A stretch of DNA of 64,000 bases from Pantoea vagans (GCF_004792415.1 NZ_CP038853.1:2542001-2606000); one strand, 5' to 3'; counted from the stretch's first letter, positions 10,214 through 19,692 are shown. The notes: generated by a model not told the origin, from the letters alone. Made by a program: numbers and translations.

Positions 10214-10253
10214 CGCCTTCTCCTTATTCTGTCCGTTGGATCCCCTGTCTGCG

Positions 10254-10397
10254 TCAGCTCATCCAGAGCGTAATCATCAGCACAAAGATTATAAGCGTTA
10301 CCGAGGTCACCGCAAGCACCACTATCGCAAAGTGCGCATCGTCAAGTGACTGGCGAATCGGCTCATCGTGATCGTCGGGCGGCAAGGGCAAAGACAT
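10254..10397 (-). CDS. Small single-TM protein, 47 aa
   Basis: A 47-residue frame starting MSLPLPPDDHDEPIRQSLDD, with an acidic N-terminal 20 residues and a C-terminal hydrophobic helix (AIVVLAVTSVTLIIFVLMI) ending in TLWMS. AGGATA sits 5 bases before the ATG. Forms a likely two-gene unit with the 57-aa gene. Both have an acidic head and one TM helix but are not obviously duplicates. Function unknown; not an aryl-polyene gene known to me, though it lies directly downstream of that cluster on the same strand. Confidence 0.55.
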   Translation of the reverse strand: MSLPLPPDDHDEPIRQSLDDAHFAIVVLAVTSVTLIIFVLMITLWMS

Positions 10398-10499
10398 AAC
10401 TATCCTGTGAAAAATAGGGATCGCCGGCAGTGATGCGGCGGGTGACAGTGTAAATCAAAGGCTGATTATCGTCCGGTTTTTTCTTCTGAAAGATAAACC

Positions 10500-10524
10500 G
10501 GCCCGTGCCAGTGCAGCACGGGCC
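10500..10524 (-). terminator. Hairpin at the end of the aryl-polyene operon
   Basis: GGCCCGTGC and GCACGGGCC form a 9-bp stem just after the apeR stop. On the minus strand it is followed by CGGTTTATCTTT, a weak T-rich tail. Probable terminator of the ape operon. Confidence 0.6.
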
Positions 10525-10529
10525 TGAGA

Positions 10530-11765
10530 TCAGACGCCGCGCCAGCGCCTGAAGATCAGTGAGGTATTAATTCCACCAAAGGCAAAATTGTTGCTCTGGA
10601 TATAGTCGGTCTCCAGCTCTCGAGGCTTACCCATGATGTAATCCAGCTGACCACCGTCGGCGGTGGGTTGTGTCAGGTTCAGGGTTGGCGCAAACCACCC
10701 TTCGCGCATCATCTCAATACTCATCCAGGCTTCCAGCGCCCCACAGGCACCCAGCGTATGACCAAAATAGGATTTCAATGAGGAAATGGGCGTCGTTTCG
10801 CCAAATACCGCTGCCGTCGCCAGACTTTCGGCCATATCGCCGCGCTCAGTGGCCGTGCCGTGCGCATTCACGTAGCCCACCTCTGACGCTGTAATTCCTG
10901 CACTCTGTAATGCCCGCTCGATGCAAATCTGCATGGTTTCCCGCTGCGGCTGCGTGATATGGGCTGCGTCACAGTTGGTGTGAAAACCGGTGAGCTCGGC
11001 GTAAATCGTGGCGCCGCGCGCCTGAGCATGTTCCAGCGACTCCAGAATCAGCGTGCCTGCCCCTTCACCAATCACCAGACCATCGCGCTGCTGGTCAAAA
11101 GGCGCAGGCGTGGTGTGGGGAGCGTCGTTACGCTGGCTGGTGGCAAACAGCGTATCGAACACTGCGGCTTCCGACGGACAGAGTTCTTCGGCTCCCCCCG
11201 CCACCATCACCGTCTGATAGCCGTGACGAATTGCTTCCCAGGCATAGCCAATCGCCTGACTGCCAGAGGTGCAGGCGCTGGAGGTCGGGATCACCCGGCC
11301 GCGCAGGCCGAAAAACAGCCCGGCATTAACGGCAGCGGTATGCGGCATCATCTGCACATAGGTGGTGCCGGTGATATTGTTAGTGTGCTTTTCCGTCAGC
11401 ATGGTGGCGAACTCGCTGACCGGCCCGGTGCTGCCGGTCGACGAACCGTAGGCGATACCCGTTTCTCCGCTGGTCAGCACCGGATGATCAATCAGGCCCG
11501 CCTGAGTCAGTGCCAGCTCGGTCGCGCGCGTTGCCAGCAGCGAAACACGGCCCATGGCGCGGATGCGCTTGCGGGTGTAGTGCGCAGGCAGCACAAAATC
11601 ATCCACGGGCGCGCCCAGCAGAGTATGCAGTCCGTCATAAACCTGCCACTCCGGCATAAAACGTACCGCATTGCGGCCAGCGCGGATGCGTGCCGAGATC
11701 TCAGCCCAGGACTCCCCAAAGGCGGTCACGCCGCCCATGCCGGTTACGACGACCCGCTGGATCAC
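10530..11765 (-). CDS. apeR: Aryl-polyene beta-ketoacyl-ACP synthase ApeR
   Basis: A 411-residue FabF-type ketosynthase. Thiolase-fold signature: TSSACTSGSQ with active-site Cys165, then NAHGTATERGD and KSYFGHTLGACG carrying the two catalytic histidines. It would condense malonyl-ACP with the growing aryl or polyene chain; in the characterised type II system ApeR is a second complete ketosynthase beside the ApeO/ApeC pair, thought to serve early steps. Last gene of the ape cluster; its start overlaps the apeQ stop by 4 bp. ape names here follow the scheme used for E. coli CFT073 and Xenorhabdus doucetiae. Confidence 0.88.
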   Translation of the reverse strand: MIQRVVVTGMGGVTAFGESWAEISARIRAGRNAVRFMPEWQVYDGLHTLLGAPVDDFVLPAHYTRKRIRAMGRVSLLATRATELALTQAGLIDHPVLTSGETGIAYGSSTGSTGPVSEFATMLTEKHTNNITGTTYVQMMPHTAAVNAGLFFGLRGRVIPTSSACTSGSQAIGYAWEAIRHGYQTVMVAGGAEELCPSEAAVFDTLFATSQRNDAPHTTPAPFDQQRDGLVIGEGAGTLILESLEHAQARGATIYAELTGFHTNCDAAHITQPQRETMQICIERALQSAGITASEVGYVNAHGTATERGDMAESLATAAVFGETTPISSLKSYFGHTLGACGALEAWMSIEMMREGWFAPTLNLTQPTADGGQLDYIMGKPRELETDYIQSNNFAFGGINTSLIFRRWRGV

Positions 11766-12493
11766 AGCATGCCTCCATTAATCGAAATCACCTGACGCGT
11801 CACGTAACCGGCGATATCAGACATCAGATAGCTCGCCAGCCCGGCGACCTCTTCAGCCGCACCCATACGCTTCATCGGCACGATCTTCATCGCCTCTTCA
11901 ATCACCTGCGGCTCCAGCCCTTCCATGCCGGTATCGATCAGGCCTGGCGCGATGCAGTTAACCGTAATTTTACGTTTAGCCAGTTCAATCGCCAGCGCCT
12001 TGGTGGCACCAATAATGCCTGCTTTCGCCGCACTGTAGTTGACCTGGCCGCGATTGCCCATCATTCCGGATACCGAAGAGAGCGTGATAATGCGGCCACC
12101 GCGTCGCAGGCCGATCATCGGCATCACGCAGGGCTGGATCACGTTGTAAAAGCTGTCGAGATTGGTATGGATCACGCTGTCCCACTCCTGATCCGTCAGC
12201 GCGGGAAAGGCTGCATCGCGGCTGATACCGGCATTGCTCACCACGCCATAGTAGGCACCGTGTTGCGCAATGTCCGCCTCCAGCGCGGCGCGGGTTGCCG
12301 CCCGGTCAGCAACATCAAATCCCAGCACCCGTCCACTGCCGCCTGCAGTCTCGAGCTGCTGCAGGCACTGCTCAGCACCATCGCGATCGCGGTTGAAATG
12401 TACGATAACCTGATAGCCATCCTGAGCGAGACGCAGCGCTATTGCGCGGCCTATGCCTTTACTGGCGCCCGTGACCAATACTGAATCTGTCAT
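11762..12493 (-). CDS. apeQ: Aryl-polyene 3-ketoacyl-ACP reductase ApeQ
   Basis: A 243-residue FabG-like short-chain dehydrogenase. Rossmann motif TGASKGIGRA at residues 8-17, NAG near 87-89 and the Ser140-Tyr153-Lys157 catalytic set (TLSSVSG, YSAAK). It reduces the beta-keto group after each condensation using NADPH. Ends in the FabG-like SINGGML. Overlaps the genes on both sides by 4 bp, so translation within the operon is coupled. Confidence 0.9.
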   Translation of the reverse strand: MTDSVLVTGASKGIGRAIALRLAQDGYQVIVHFNRDRDGAEQCLQQLETAGGSGRVLGFDVADRAATRAALEADIAQHGAYYGVVSNAGISRDAAFPALTDQEWDSVIHTNLDSFYNVIQPCVMPMIGLRRGGRIITLSSVSGMMGNRGQVNYSAAKAGIIGATKALAIELAKRKITVNCIAPGLIDTGMEGLEPQVIEEAMKIVPMKRMGAAEEVAGLASYLMSDIAGYVTRQVISINGGML

Positions 12494-12963
12494 GGCTGAT
12501 TTCCTTGTGATATTAATTGCTGTAACTCTGCTTCATTGGGTTGATAAGTATTCAGACGGCCGCTGGCAAGCCGCTGCGTGCCGTAACGGATGTCGCCTTC
12601 AAAGCTGCCCATGCGGTCGTCGCGCATCAGCAGCGTCATCCGGATATCCAGTGTGACATTGGCGGGAAACCGGGGATGCTCTGCCCGCCAGCCGCGTCCG
12701 CCCAGCAGCATACCGGGTGGGATCAGGGTTGCACCGCCCTGCTTTGCATGCCAGCCCGACCAGACGCCCACAGTTTGCGCCATCATCTCCACGCCAAACC
12801 AGGCGGGCAGTTCACCCTGTGGCGTCAGGAACGGTGCCAGTACGCCAGCAGCGCAGGTCGACACCTGACAGTGAACCTGCTCATCATCGACGGCAATCAG
12901 TTGATCAAGCAGCAGCATCGGCGCAGCGTGCGGCAGCCAGAGCGCCGCGGGAGAGTTAATCAT
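12490..12963 (-). CDS. apeP: Aryl-polyene hotdog dehydratase ApeP
   Basis: A 157-residue single-hotdog protein of the 3-hydroxyacyl-ACP dehydratase type. The early LPHAAPMLLLDQL stretch corresponds to the FabA/FabZ-like start with its histidine, and the later AWFGVEMMAQTVGVW contains the helix residues with the acidic partner (Glu). It would remove water to leave the conjugated double bonds. In the studied system ApeP works with ApeI. Overlaps apeO by 8 bp and apeQ by 4 bp. Confidence 0.82.
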   Translation of the reverse strand: MINSPAALWLPHAAPMLLLDQLIAVDDEQVHCQVSTCAAGVLAPFLTPQGELPAWFGVEMMAQTVGVWSGWHAKQGGATLIPPGMLLGGRGWRAEHPRFPANVTLDIRMTLLMRDDRMGSFEGDIRYGTQRLASGRLNTYQPNEAELQQLISQGNQP

Positions 12964-14116
12964 TATCAGGCCGCCCCAGAATCAGACAGGTGTTGTTACC
13001 GCCAAAGGCGAATGAATTAGAAGCGATGACCGGCCGTTGCAGCGCCTGTGGCTGTAACAGCAAGCCGCAATCCGGCAGTGTCTCATCCTGCGCCGCCTCA
13101 CTGAAATCCTGCGCGGGCAGCGGCAGATTTTTCAGCAGGATCAGCGCACTGAGTGCGGCTTCGCATACGCCCGCCGCACCGAGCGTATGGCCGGTCAGAT
13201 GTTTGGTCGAACTGCACGGCACTGCATTGCCAGACAGACGCGCTATCACGGCGGCTTCCATCTGATCGTTCAGCGGCGTCGCTGTGCCGTGCAGATTGAT
13301 ATAACCCACCTGCTGCGGCAACAGATTCGCCTGTTGCAGCGCCATGCGCATCGCCCGTTCAGCGCCCTCACCCTGCGGATGGGGCGCAGACATGTGCCAG
13401 GCATCACAAGATTCGCCGACGCCCAGCAGCGCCAGCGGCTGCGGTTCGCGCGTCAGCAGCATTAGCGCAGCCCCTTCGCCAATTGAAATGCCGTCGCGAT
13501 CGCGGCTGAACGGCGCGCAGCGACGCTCAGAGAGCGATTCCAGGCTGTCGAAGCCATTAATCGGCATCCGGCTCAGCGAGTCCGCACCGCCCACCAGCGC
13601 CACATCCACCAGCCCTGCCATTATCAGCCGCTGGCCGCTGATAATGGCGCGGGCACTGGAGGAGCAGGCGGTGGAAATGGTATAGGCCGGGCCATCCAGT
13701 TGCAGATAGTGAGCCAGAAAACGGGAAGGATCGCCCAGCTCCTGCATCTGGTAGTGATAATCCGGCTGGCTACCGCAAATCTGCTGATCGCCTTCATCCA
13801 CGCCCGAGGTGCTGGTTCCCAGCACAATCGCTACTCTGCTGGCCCCATAGCGCGTAATCGCCGCATCAAGTGCCGGACGGATCTGCGCCAGCGCGGCCAG
13901 CAGCAGCTGGTTATTGCGGGTATTGTGTGCGCTCAGGGCTGCAGGAATGAGTGGCAGCTCGCCTTCAACTCTGCCGAGCCAGCAGGTACGATCACCGCTC
14001 AGCCAGCCATGACGCAGCTGCATGCCCGGTGCCTCACCTTTTTTCAGGCTGTCTGCAATCTGCTGACTGTCATTACCCAGGGCATTCAGCATGCCGATGG
14101 CAGAGATGTAAATCAT
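12956..14116 (-). CDS. apeO: Aryl-polyene beta-ketoacyl-ACP synthase ApeO
   Basis: A 386-residue ketosynthase with YTISTACSSSARA (active Cys151), NLHGTATPLND and KHLTGHTLGAAG, so the Cys-His-His triad is complete. In the characterised pathway ApeO pairs with the truncated partner ApeC as a KS/chain-length-factor-like heterodimer that elongates the polyene. Here the partner gene apeC lies about 9 kb upstream at the head of the same operon. Confidence 0.88.
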   Translation of the reverse strand: MIYISAIGMLNALGNDSQQIADSLKKGEAPGMQLRHGWLSGDRTCWLGRVEGELPLIPAALSAHNTRNNQLLLAALAQIRPALDAAITRYGASRVAIVLGTSTSGVDEGDQQICGSQPDYHYQMQELGDPSRFLAHYLQLDGPAYTISTACSSSARAIISGQRLIMAGLVDVALVGGADSLSRMPINGFDSLESLSERRCAPFSRDRDGISIGEGAALMLLTREPQPLALLGVGESCDAWHMSAPHPQGEGAERAMRMALQQANLLPQQVGYINLHGTATPLNDQMEAAVIARLSGNAVPCSSTKHLTGHTLGAAGVCEAALSALILLKNLPLPAQDFSEAAQDETLPDCGLLLQPQALQRPVIASNSFAFGGNNTCLILGRPDND

Positions 14117-14685
14117 GAGGCGTCCAGATGTTGAATGCGGATCTGATAGCCAAAGGCATGCTGCTGAATGCTGATCGGCTGGCGCTGATTACCGCGTTGC
14201 AGATAATCAATTTCGGTCACCAGCTGGTTATCGGCATCGATCAGCAGGCGCTTTAACCCCTGATCCTGCAGCGTCCAGCCTGGCGGCAGCTGTTTTTGCC
14301 ACACATCCAGCGGCCAGTAGCTGAGCATGATGTCCGCCAGCACCTGACTGGCGGGTGGCATGTGCGGCAGCGGCATCAACTGCTGAGTGTGAATACCGCT
14401 AGCATCGTAGCGCAGGCTGAACAGGCGGATACCCACCGAAGAGAGCCCGGCCAGATCGATTTGCTGTTCATCGGCGCTGAGCAGCACCAGCAGTGACTGA
14501 CTCTGACCTTTAACCTGCCCGGTCAGCAGCTGCTGCTGCTGGAAGGCGGGACGGATGCCCGGCTGTGGCAGCGTCACTTTTACGCCCGGTTTCAGCCAGG
14601 CAGAGGGACGGCTGCTGTCGGGTGCATGGCCGGCACAGGCGCTGAGCAGCAGAGCCGTCAGCAGAATAAAGGCGGCGCGGATCAT
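14113..14685 (-). CDS. apeN: Aryl-polyene lipoprotein ApeN (DUF3261)
   Basis: A 190-residue lipoprotein: signal peptide MIRAAFILLTALLLSAC with lipobox L-S-A-C at 14-17, followed by a beta-rich domain with QQLLTGQVKGQSQSL and LLIDADNQLVTEIDY blocks. The fold resembles LolB/LolA-type lipid-handling proteins, so with ApeL and ApeM it may carry the product across the periplasm; that is inference from context. 4-bp overlaps with apeM and apeO. Confidence 0.78.
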   Translation of the reverse strand: MIRAAFILLTALLLSACAGHAPDSSRPSAWLKPGVKVTLPQPGIRPAFQQQQLLTGQVKGQSQSLLVLLSADEQQIDLAGLSSVGIRLFSLRYDASGIHTQQLMPLPHMPPASQVLADIMLSYWPLDVWQKQLPPGWTLQDQGLKRLLIDADNQLVTEIDYLQRGNQRQPISIQQHAFGYQIRIQHLDAS

Positions 14686-16988
14686 CGTTTACTCCTTGAT
14701 CGGGTGGGTCGCATCGCCAGCGGCGACAGCAGGAACGCGCTGAAGATACCGCTGCATAATACGGTGCCAAAACTGGCAATCGCGCTGGTGCTACTGAATA
14801 CCAGCATTCCCAGCGTCAGTAAGGTGGTAATCATCGCCAGCGATACCGCCAGCAGCGAGGTCAGCGGCGTACCCTGTGGGTTGCTGAAAAATAGCGTGTA
14901 GTTAATGCCGATGCCCAGCACCAGAATCAGCGCCAGCAGCGCGAACAGGTTGAGCGATGCACCGATCCAGCCCAGTGTGGCCATCGCCATCGCCAGCGAC
15001 AACAGCGACGGCAGCGCGCTGCGTAAGCCCGCCTTTAATCCCAGCCGCACGACAAAACTCAGGGTAATCAGCAGCAGCGCCAGCGCCAGTAATCCGCTCA
15101 GTAACGTCCGCCAGAAGCTGAACAGCGAATCGTAACTGGATTTGCGATCGATCCAGCTGACGCCCGGATGCTGCTTAGACAGCTCTGCGAGTGCGGCGCT
15201 GTTTTTGACGCCGCTGGTGGGGATCAGAACGCCACTCTGCCCGTCCGGCAGCGTCAGCCACAACAGTCGCCAGCCTTCACTCAGCGGACTCGCCAGCCAG
15301 GCATCCGGCGTCACCGGCATCGGGTTCAGATCCGGCGCGGCCAGCGTAATCCCCGCCTGCTGCAGTCGGTCTGTAATTGTCGGGGCAGCCTGCTTCAGCA
15401 GTTGCAGATCCTGCTGTTGCTGCGCCAGTGACGACAGCGGCAGCAGACGATAGCGCTGCAACCAGCCCTGCTGCTGTGCCTGATGGAGATCCGGTGCCAG
15501 TTTTTCCAGCCGCTGCAGCGTTTGCTGAGCGTCATCACCCCAGACCACAAACCAGGTCTGATCGGCGCGCTGGCCGGTCAGGGTTGCCAGTTGGCGATCC
15601 TGCTCCAGTAGTTGCGCAGGCGCGCTTTGCAGATGCGCGATGTCATCATCTACCTTCAGCTGGGCGATCCCAGCCAGGGCGAAGATGGCCATCAATACGG
15701 GTAATCCGACACGCAGCCCACGCTGACGACGCCAGGCAGCAAGCCAGCGCGCCAGTGGCACCATCAGCGGCACCGGACGCACTGGTAATCCGCGCACCAG
15801 CCACGGGTAGATCAGAATCACCATCAGGCAGGAGGCGGTTAAGCCGCTGGCAGCAAACACCGCCAGCTGACGCAGCCCTGGAAACGGTGCCAGCAGCATC
15901 AGCAGCCAGGCAATAGCCGTGGTCGCGAGCGCCAGCAGCAGCGTGCCGCGCACTTTACGCAGGCTCTGCCACGGCGTCTGCTGCTCGCCGTGAACCATGC
16001 GCTCGGTGAGATAATAGAGCGTGTAATCCGCCGAAATGCCGACAATACTCAGGCTCATCACCAGCGTCATCAGATGTAGCTCGCCGAAGCAAAGCAGCGT
16101 CATCACCGTGCCCGCCATTGCGCCGATCGCCACAGAGGTCACCGTCAGCAGCAACGGACGCAGCGAGCGGAAGACCAGCAGTACCAGCAGGACGACGCCA
16201 GCCAGCGTCACACTACCCAGTGTTTTGACATCATGCTGAGCACGCTGACTGGCGTTGTCGCTGAACAGCATCGTGCCCCGCGTCAGCAGTTTCGCCTGCG
16301 GCCAGCGGCTTTTAAGCTGCTGTTCCAGCGCGCTGAGCCGGGTCACCAGCGCATGACTTTGCTGCATACTGAAGGCGTTATTTGCCAGCTCGCCATGCAG
16401 AAAATACCACTGCTGACCCTGCTCATCTTTTACGGTCAGCCAGCCATCATGCAACGTCATCCGCCCGGCGTTCTGGGCCAGCGCCAGTTGTGAACCGCGC
16501 ACCAGCATCAAAGGATCGCCCTGCAACTCTTTGCTGCTGACGCCCGAGAAGGCTGAGAAGAGCTGTGCCAGTAACCAGTCCGCCTGCGCCCCGCCGCCGT
16601 TCTGCAACCGGCCGCGCGTCGCTTCATCCATCAGTCCGTTGCGATGTTGCCAGGCAAAACGGCCCCACTGCTGCTGCTGCTGTGCATCAAGATCGCCCTG
16701 CACCTGTTTCAGATCAGGCAACGCGCGCAGCTGAGCCAGCCACCAGGCGGCGACCTGGGGATCGTCCTGATCGCCGGGTGAAATCAGCCACACCATCTGG
16801 CGATCCAGCCGCTGCATAAAGCCCTGCTGCAGCGCAGGTGGTGCCGCGCCCAGATTCTGCTGCGGCAATAGGGCAAGCACGCTGCTGTTAAGCTGGCTAC
16901 GCGGCAACAGGAAAGCGAGCGCGGCGGCCAGCAGCAGGCAGAGGGCCAGCCACAGAATGGCCAGCAGCCGATCATTACGGCCCGGCAA
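14682..16988 (-). CDS. apeM: Aryl-polyene RND/MMPL-type exporter ApeM
   Basis: A 768-residue inner-membrane exporter. One TM helix at the N-terminus, a large periplasmic loop (about 35-235), five TM helices (about 240-400), another TM and periplasmic loop (about 420-620), then five C-terminal TM helices. This is the twofold 1+5 layout of the MMPL/RND family. Proposed to flip or export the finished lipid. The N-terminal 14 bp overlap the end of apeL, the C-terminus overlaps apeN by 4 bp. Confidence 0.85.
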   Translation of the reverse strand: MPGRNDRLLAILWLALCLLLAAALAFLLPRSQLNSSVLALLPQQNLGAAPPALQQGFMQRLDRQMVWLISPGDQDDPQVAAWWLAQLRALPDLKQVQGDLDAQQQQQWGRFAWQHRNGLMDEATRGRLQNGGGAQADWLLAQLFSAFSGVSSKELQGDPLMLVRGSQLALAQNAGRMTLHDGWLTVKDEQGQQWYFLHGELANNAFSMQQSHALVTRLSALEQQLKSRWPQAKLLTRGTMLFSDNASQRAQHDVKTLGSVTLAGVVLLVLLVFRSLRPLLLTVTSVAIGAMAGTVMTLLCFGELHLMTLVMSLSIVGISADYTLYYLTERMVHGEQQTPWQSLRKVRGTLLLALATTAIAWLLMLLAPFPGLRQLAVFAASGLTASCLMVILIYPWLVRGLPVRPVPLMVPLARWLAAWRRQRGLRVGLPVLMAIFALAGIAQLKVDDDIAHLQSAPAQLLEQDRQLATLTGQRADQTWFVVWGDDAQQTLQRLEKLAPDLHQAQQQGWLQRYRLLPLSSLAQQQQDLQLLKQAAPTITDRLQQAGITLAAPDLNPMPVTPDAWLASPLSEGWRLLWLTLPDGQSGVLIPTSGVKNSAALAELSKQHPGVSWIDRKSSYDSLFSFWRTLLSGLLALALLLITLSFVVRLGLKAGLRSALPSLLSLAMAMATLGWIGASLNLFALLALILVLGIGINYTLFFSNPQGTPLTSLLAVSLAMITTLLTLGMLVFSSTSAIASFGTVLCSGIFSAFLLSPLAMRPTRSRSKR

Positions 16989-17583
16989 AACGCGCCTGCT
17001 CCTCGTCGCTTAACTGTGGCGGTTCAATACGGGTGTTGCTGAGCTGAATCTGCGTCTTATCGCCCTGCTTATCGTCCAGGTTGATACTATTCAGGAAGGC
17101 GCTGCCCGCCAGCGAGATACGGTTGAATATTTTGTTGAGCGGCGCGGCTTTCGGCGTCAGTTCCAGCGTCCAGGCGCCATTGCCACGATCGCTGAAGGCC
17201 ACGCTGAAGTTCTCATTCAGCACCTTCTGATCGGCCTGGAACAGCGCCCGCAGCAGATGGTTGAACTGGAACATCTGCGGATTACTGTCGGCGGTGATCA
17301 CCTGAGGCTTCTGGCCTCTGAGGCTCTGCACCATACGTTTATCATCCAACAGCAGGGTCATCACAAACGGGGTCTGCTGATGCCACCACAACCCCTGCTC
17401 GCGGGCGATCAGCATCTGCCCATGCGACACCAGCGGCTGGTGCATACCTGAAATGGTGCGCGTCTGGATAAAGTCTGCCCGGATCACCGGCTGGCTGGCA
17501 AAACGCTGTTGCAGCTGATCCAGCGTGACCGCGCTGGCGGCACTGGCCCACAGCAGCAGGCCGGTAAGCACTATTTTCAGCAT
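16975..17583 (-). CDS. apeL: LolA-like periplasmic carrier ApeL
   Basis: A 202-residue protein with a cleavable signal peptide (MLKIVLTGLLLWASAASA) and a LolA-type beta domain: DQLQQRFASQPVIRADFIQTRTI near the start, HGQMLIAREQGLWWH and MTLLLDDKRM in the middle. Likely a periplasmic carrier for the lipid product. The ATG at 17583 overlaps the apeK stop (ATGCTGA); the frame is open further upstream but that part lies inside apeK and lacks a signal peptide. Confidence 0.82.
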   Translation of the reverse strand: MLKIVLTGLLLWASAASAVTLDQLQQRFASQPVIRADFIQTRTISGMHQPLVSHGQMLIAREQGLWWHQQTPFVMTLLLDDKRMVQSLRGQKPQVITADSNPQMFQFNHLLRALFQADQKVLNENFSVAFSDRGNGAWTLELTPKAAPLNKIFNRISLAGSAFLNSINLDDKQGDKTQIQLSNTRIEPPQLSDEEQARFAGP

Positions 17584-17990
17584 CCTTTCACTCCTAAACG
17601 TTCCAGTAAAATATCGGGCGACACAAAGCACAGCGCCTGGCTCTCCTTCTCTACCGCCACCTGCAGCGTATGTGCTTTGGTGGTGATCTGACCGGCGGCG
17701 TTTCGCACTTCATAATCGATGCGCAGGCGGTTCTCATATTCTGTAATCCGTGCGCTGACCCGAATCGTCTCTTCGCAGCGCAACGGCTGACGATATTTGA
17801 CCCGGGTATCGACCACTGGCCAGACGTAGCCGCTGGCGGCCATTTCGGCATAGCTGTAATTAATACTGCGCAGCAGGACTTCGCGCGCCAATTCGAAAAA
17901 GCGGAAATAGTTACCGTGCCAGACCACGCCCATCGGGTCGCAGTCGTGGAATGAGACGGTCAGCACGACTTCAGCATGATGTTCAGTCAT
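17577..17990 (-). CDS. apeK: Acyl thioesterase ApeK (4HBT family)
   Basis: A 137-residue hotdog thioesterase. FHDCDPMGVVWHGNYFRFFE at residues 14-33 is the 4-hydroxybenzoyl-CoA thioesterase signature with the catalytic Asp. Could release or edit aryl or acyl chains bound to ACP. Start 17990 is set by homology of the N-terminus and by the 8-bp overlap with the apeJ stop; the open frame extends further but only as an alternate frame of apeJ. Confidence 0.83.
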   Translation of the reverse strand: MTEHHAEVVLTVSFHDCDPMGVVWHGNYFRFFELAREVLLRSINYSYAEMAASGYVWPVVDTRVKYRQPLRCEETIRVSARITEYENRLRIDYEVRNAAGQITTKAHTLQVAVEKESQALCFVSPDILLERLGVKGC

Positions 17991-19692
17991 GGTTAAACTC
18001 CTTGTGGTGCGCCTGTTGCTCAGGCAGCGTCCAGAAATCGAAAAAGTTGAACCAGTCGAGGGGTGCCAGCAGCGCATAATGGGCCAGCCGTTCCGCGTAG
18101 CGATCGACCGCCTGTTGCAGCGCCTGCTGACGCTGCGCACGAGGCAACAGCAGCGGATCGGCATACGGCTCACAGTGAATACGCAGTTTACCCTGTTGCT
18201 GCAGGGCGAACATCAGCAGCACCGGGCAGCGCAATGCGGCCGCCAGCACAAACGGCCCCTGAGGAAACGGGGCAGCACGACCCAGAAAGTCGCTCCAGAT
18301 CACCCGTCGCTCGCCACCGCGCTGCGGATTCACCGCCGTGCGATCCCCGACAATCGCCACCCATTCGCCTGCATCCAGCTTCTGCTGCAGCAGGATCGCC
18401 GTCTCCGGCCCGATATCGCTGACCGGCATCAGATTGACGCCCGCCTGTGGGGCGATGGTTTCCAGCACCGCCCGAAAACGGCGGGCGTTGTCGGTAAACA
18501 CCAGCGCATTAATCACCAGTCCGCTGACCTGCTGCGCCATGGCGCGACAGGCTTCTATATCGCCGAGATGGGAAGCAAGGATCAGCTTGCCCTGCGGCGT
18601 TGGCGTGCGAATCACTGCTTCTGCGCCTGGCGCAAAATCGATATCCCGTCCCCAGCGCAGATCGCCGCGCCAGCTGGCCACTTTATCCAGCATCGCCCCG
18701 GCAAAGCGCAGGAAATGGCGATAGCTGTTAAGCCGGGGCGGTAACGCTACCTGACGCTGCTGTGCGGCGGCCGTCACCTGCGCCAGCCACTGCCGGGAGG
18801 CCGTGCGTGCGTGCTGACCGCTCAGCCAGTAAATCGCCACCACCGGCCAGAGCAGCAGCGTAAAAGGCAGTCGGCCGCCATAACGATAGACCGCCAGCAT
18901 AAAGCGTAATCCCCACTGTCCGCGCCGTTCTGTTTCCACTGACCAGTGCGCTGGCGGTTTACGCATCGTCAGCAGCCGGGGAATGCGCGGCAGCATGCCA
19001 AAGAAGAGTCGGGTGTGCATCCAGGAGATGCGCAGGTTGTCATAGAGTGCATCGAAGTGAGACAGCCCGCTGGCGGGATAGGTGACTCGGGTCGGGATAA
19101 AGCGACTGCGCGTCCCCTGCCAGTAGAGCCGCACCATAATTTCGGTGTCAAAATCCATGCGCTGGCCGATGGCACGGCGATCGCACAGCGCCAGGGTCGC
19201 GGCCAGCGGATAGACGCGGAAGCCACACATGCTGTCGCGGATCGACAGCGACAGCGTTTCGATCCAGACCCAGAAGTGGGTGATATAGCGGCCATAAAGG
19301 CGTGATTTAGGGATCGAGTCGTCATACAGCGGCTGACCGGAGATCAGCGAGTCGGGATAGCGCTCAGCTTCTGCCAGCATCAGCGGCAGATCTTCTGCCT
19401 GATGCTGGCCGTCCGCGTCGAGTTGCACCGCATGGGTGAATCCGCGTGCCGCGGCGGCCCGCAGGCCGTGGATCACCGCCGCGCCTTTGCCCTGATTACT
19501 GTCGAGCCGCAGCAGGCTGAGCTGCGGGGTGTTCAGCGTCGCCAGCTGAAGCTGAGTGGCTGCATTGCTGCCGTCATCCACCACGATCACCGGCAGATTG
19601 AACGGTGCCAGCCGCGCCAGCACCGACGCCATCATCGCGCCGTGGTTGTAACAGGGGATCACCACGCAGGGCGAAAATGCGGTGTTTAACAC
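17983..19692 (-). CDS. apeJ: ApeJ: glycosyltransferase 2 fused to LpxL-type acyltransferase
   Basis: A 569-residue two-domain protein. Residues 1 to about 240 are a GT2 domain (VVIPCYNHGAMMASVLARL, VVDDGSN, the DxD-like QLDADGQHQ, and MDFDTEIMVR). A hydrophobic stretch near 270-290 follows, then an LpxL/HtrB-like acyltransferase from about 300, with ILASHLGDIEACRA as the HX4D/E motif and a WVAIVGDRTAVNPQRGG block. It probably sugar-links and acylates the pigment carrier lipid at the inner membrane. The fusion itself is the usual form in ape clusters. Confidence 0.87.
   Translation of the reverse strand: MLNTAFSPCVVIPCYNHGAMMASVLARLAPFNLPVIVVDDGSNAATQLQLATLNTPQLSLLRLDSNQGKGAAVIHGLRAAAARGFTHAVQLDADGQHQAEDLPLMLAEAERYPDSLISGQPLYDDSIPKSRLYGRYITHFWVWIETLSLSIRDSMCGFRVYPLAATLALCDRRAIGQRMDFDTEIMVRLYWQGTRSRFIPTRVTYPASGLSHFDALYDNLRISWMHTRLFFGMLPRIPRLLTMRKPPAHWSVETERRGQWGLRFMLAVYRYGGRLPFTLLLWPVVAIYWLSGQHARTASRQWLAQVTAAAQQRQVALPPRLNSYRHFLRFAGAMLDKVASWRGDLRWGRDIDFAPGAEAVIRTPTPQGKLILASHLGDIEACRAMAQQVSGLVINALVFTDNARRFRAVLETIAPQAGVNLMPVSDIGPETAILLQQKLDAGEWVAIVGDRTAVNPQRGGERRVIWSDFLGRAAPFPQGPFVLAAALRCPVLLMFALQQQGKLRIHCEPYADPLLLPRAQRQQALQQAVDRYAERLAHYALLAPLDWFNFFDFWTLPEQQAHHKEFNHD

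Noticed and set aside
10959-11795. Plus-strand open frame of 278 codons across apeR
   Set aside because: Antisense to a clear ketosynthase; composition rich in Arg/His/Gln as expected for a shadow frame.
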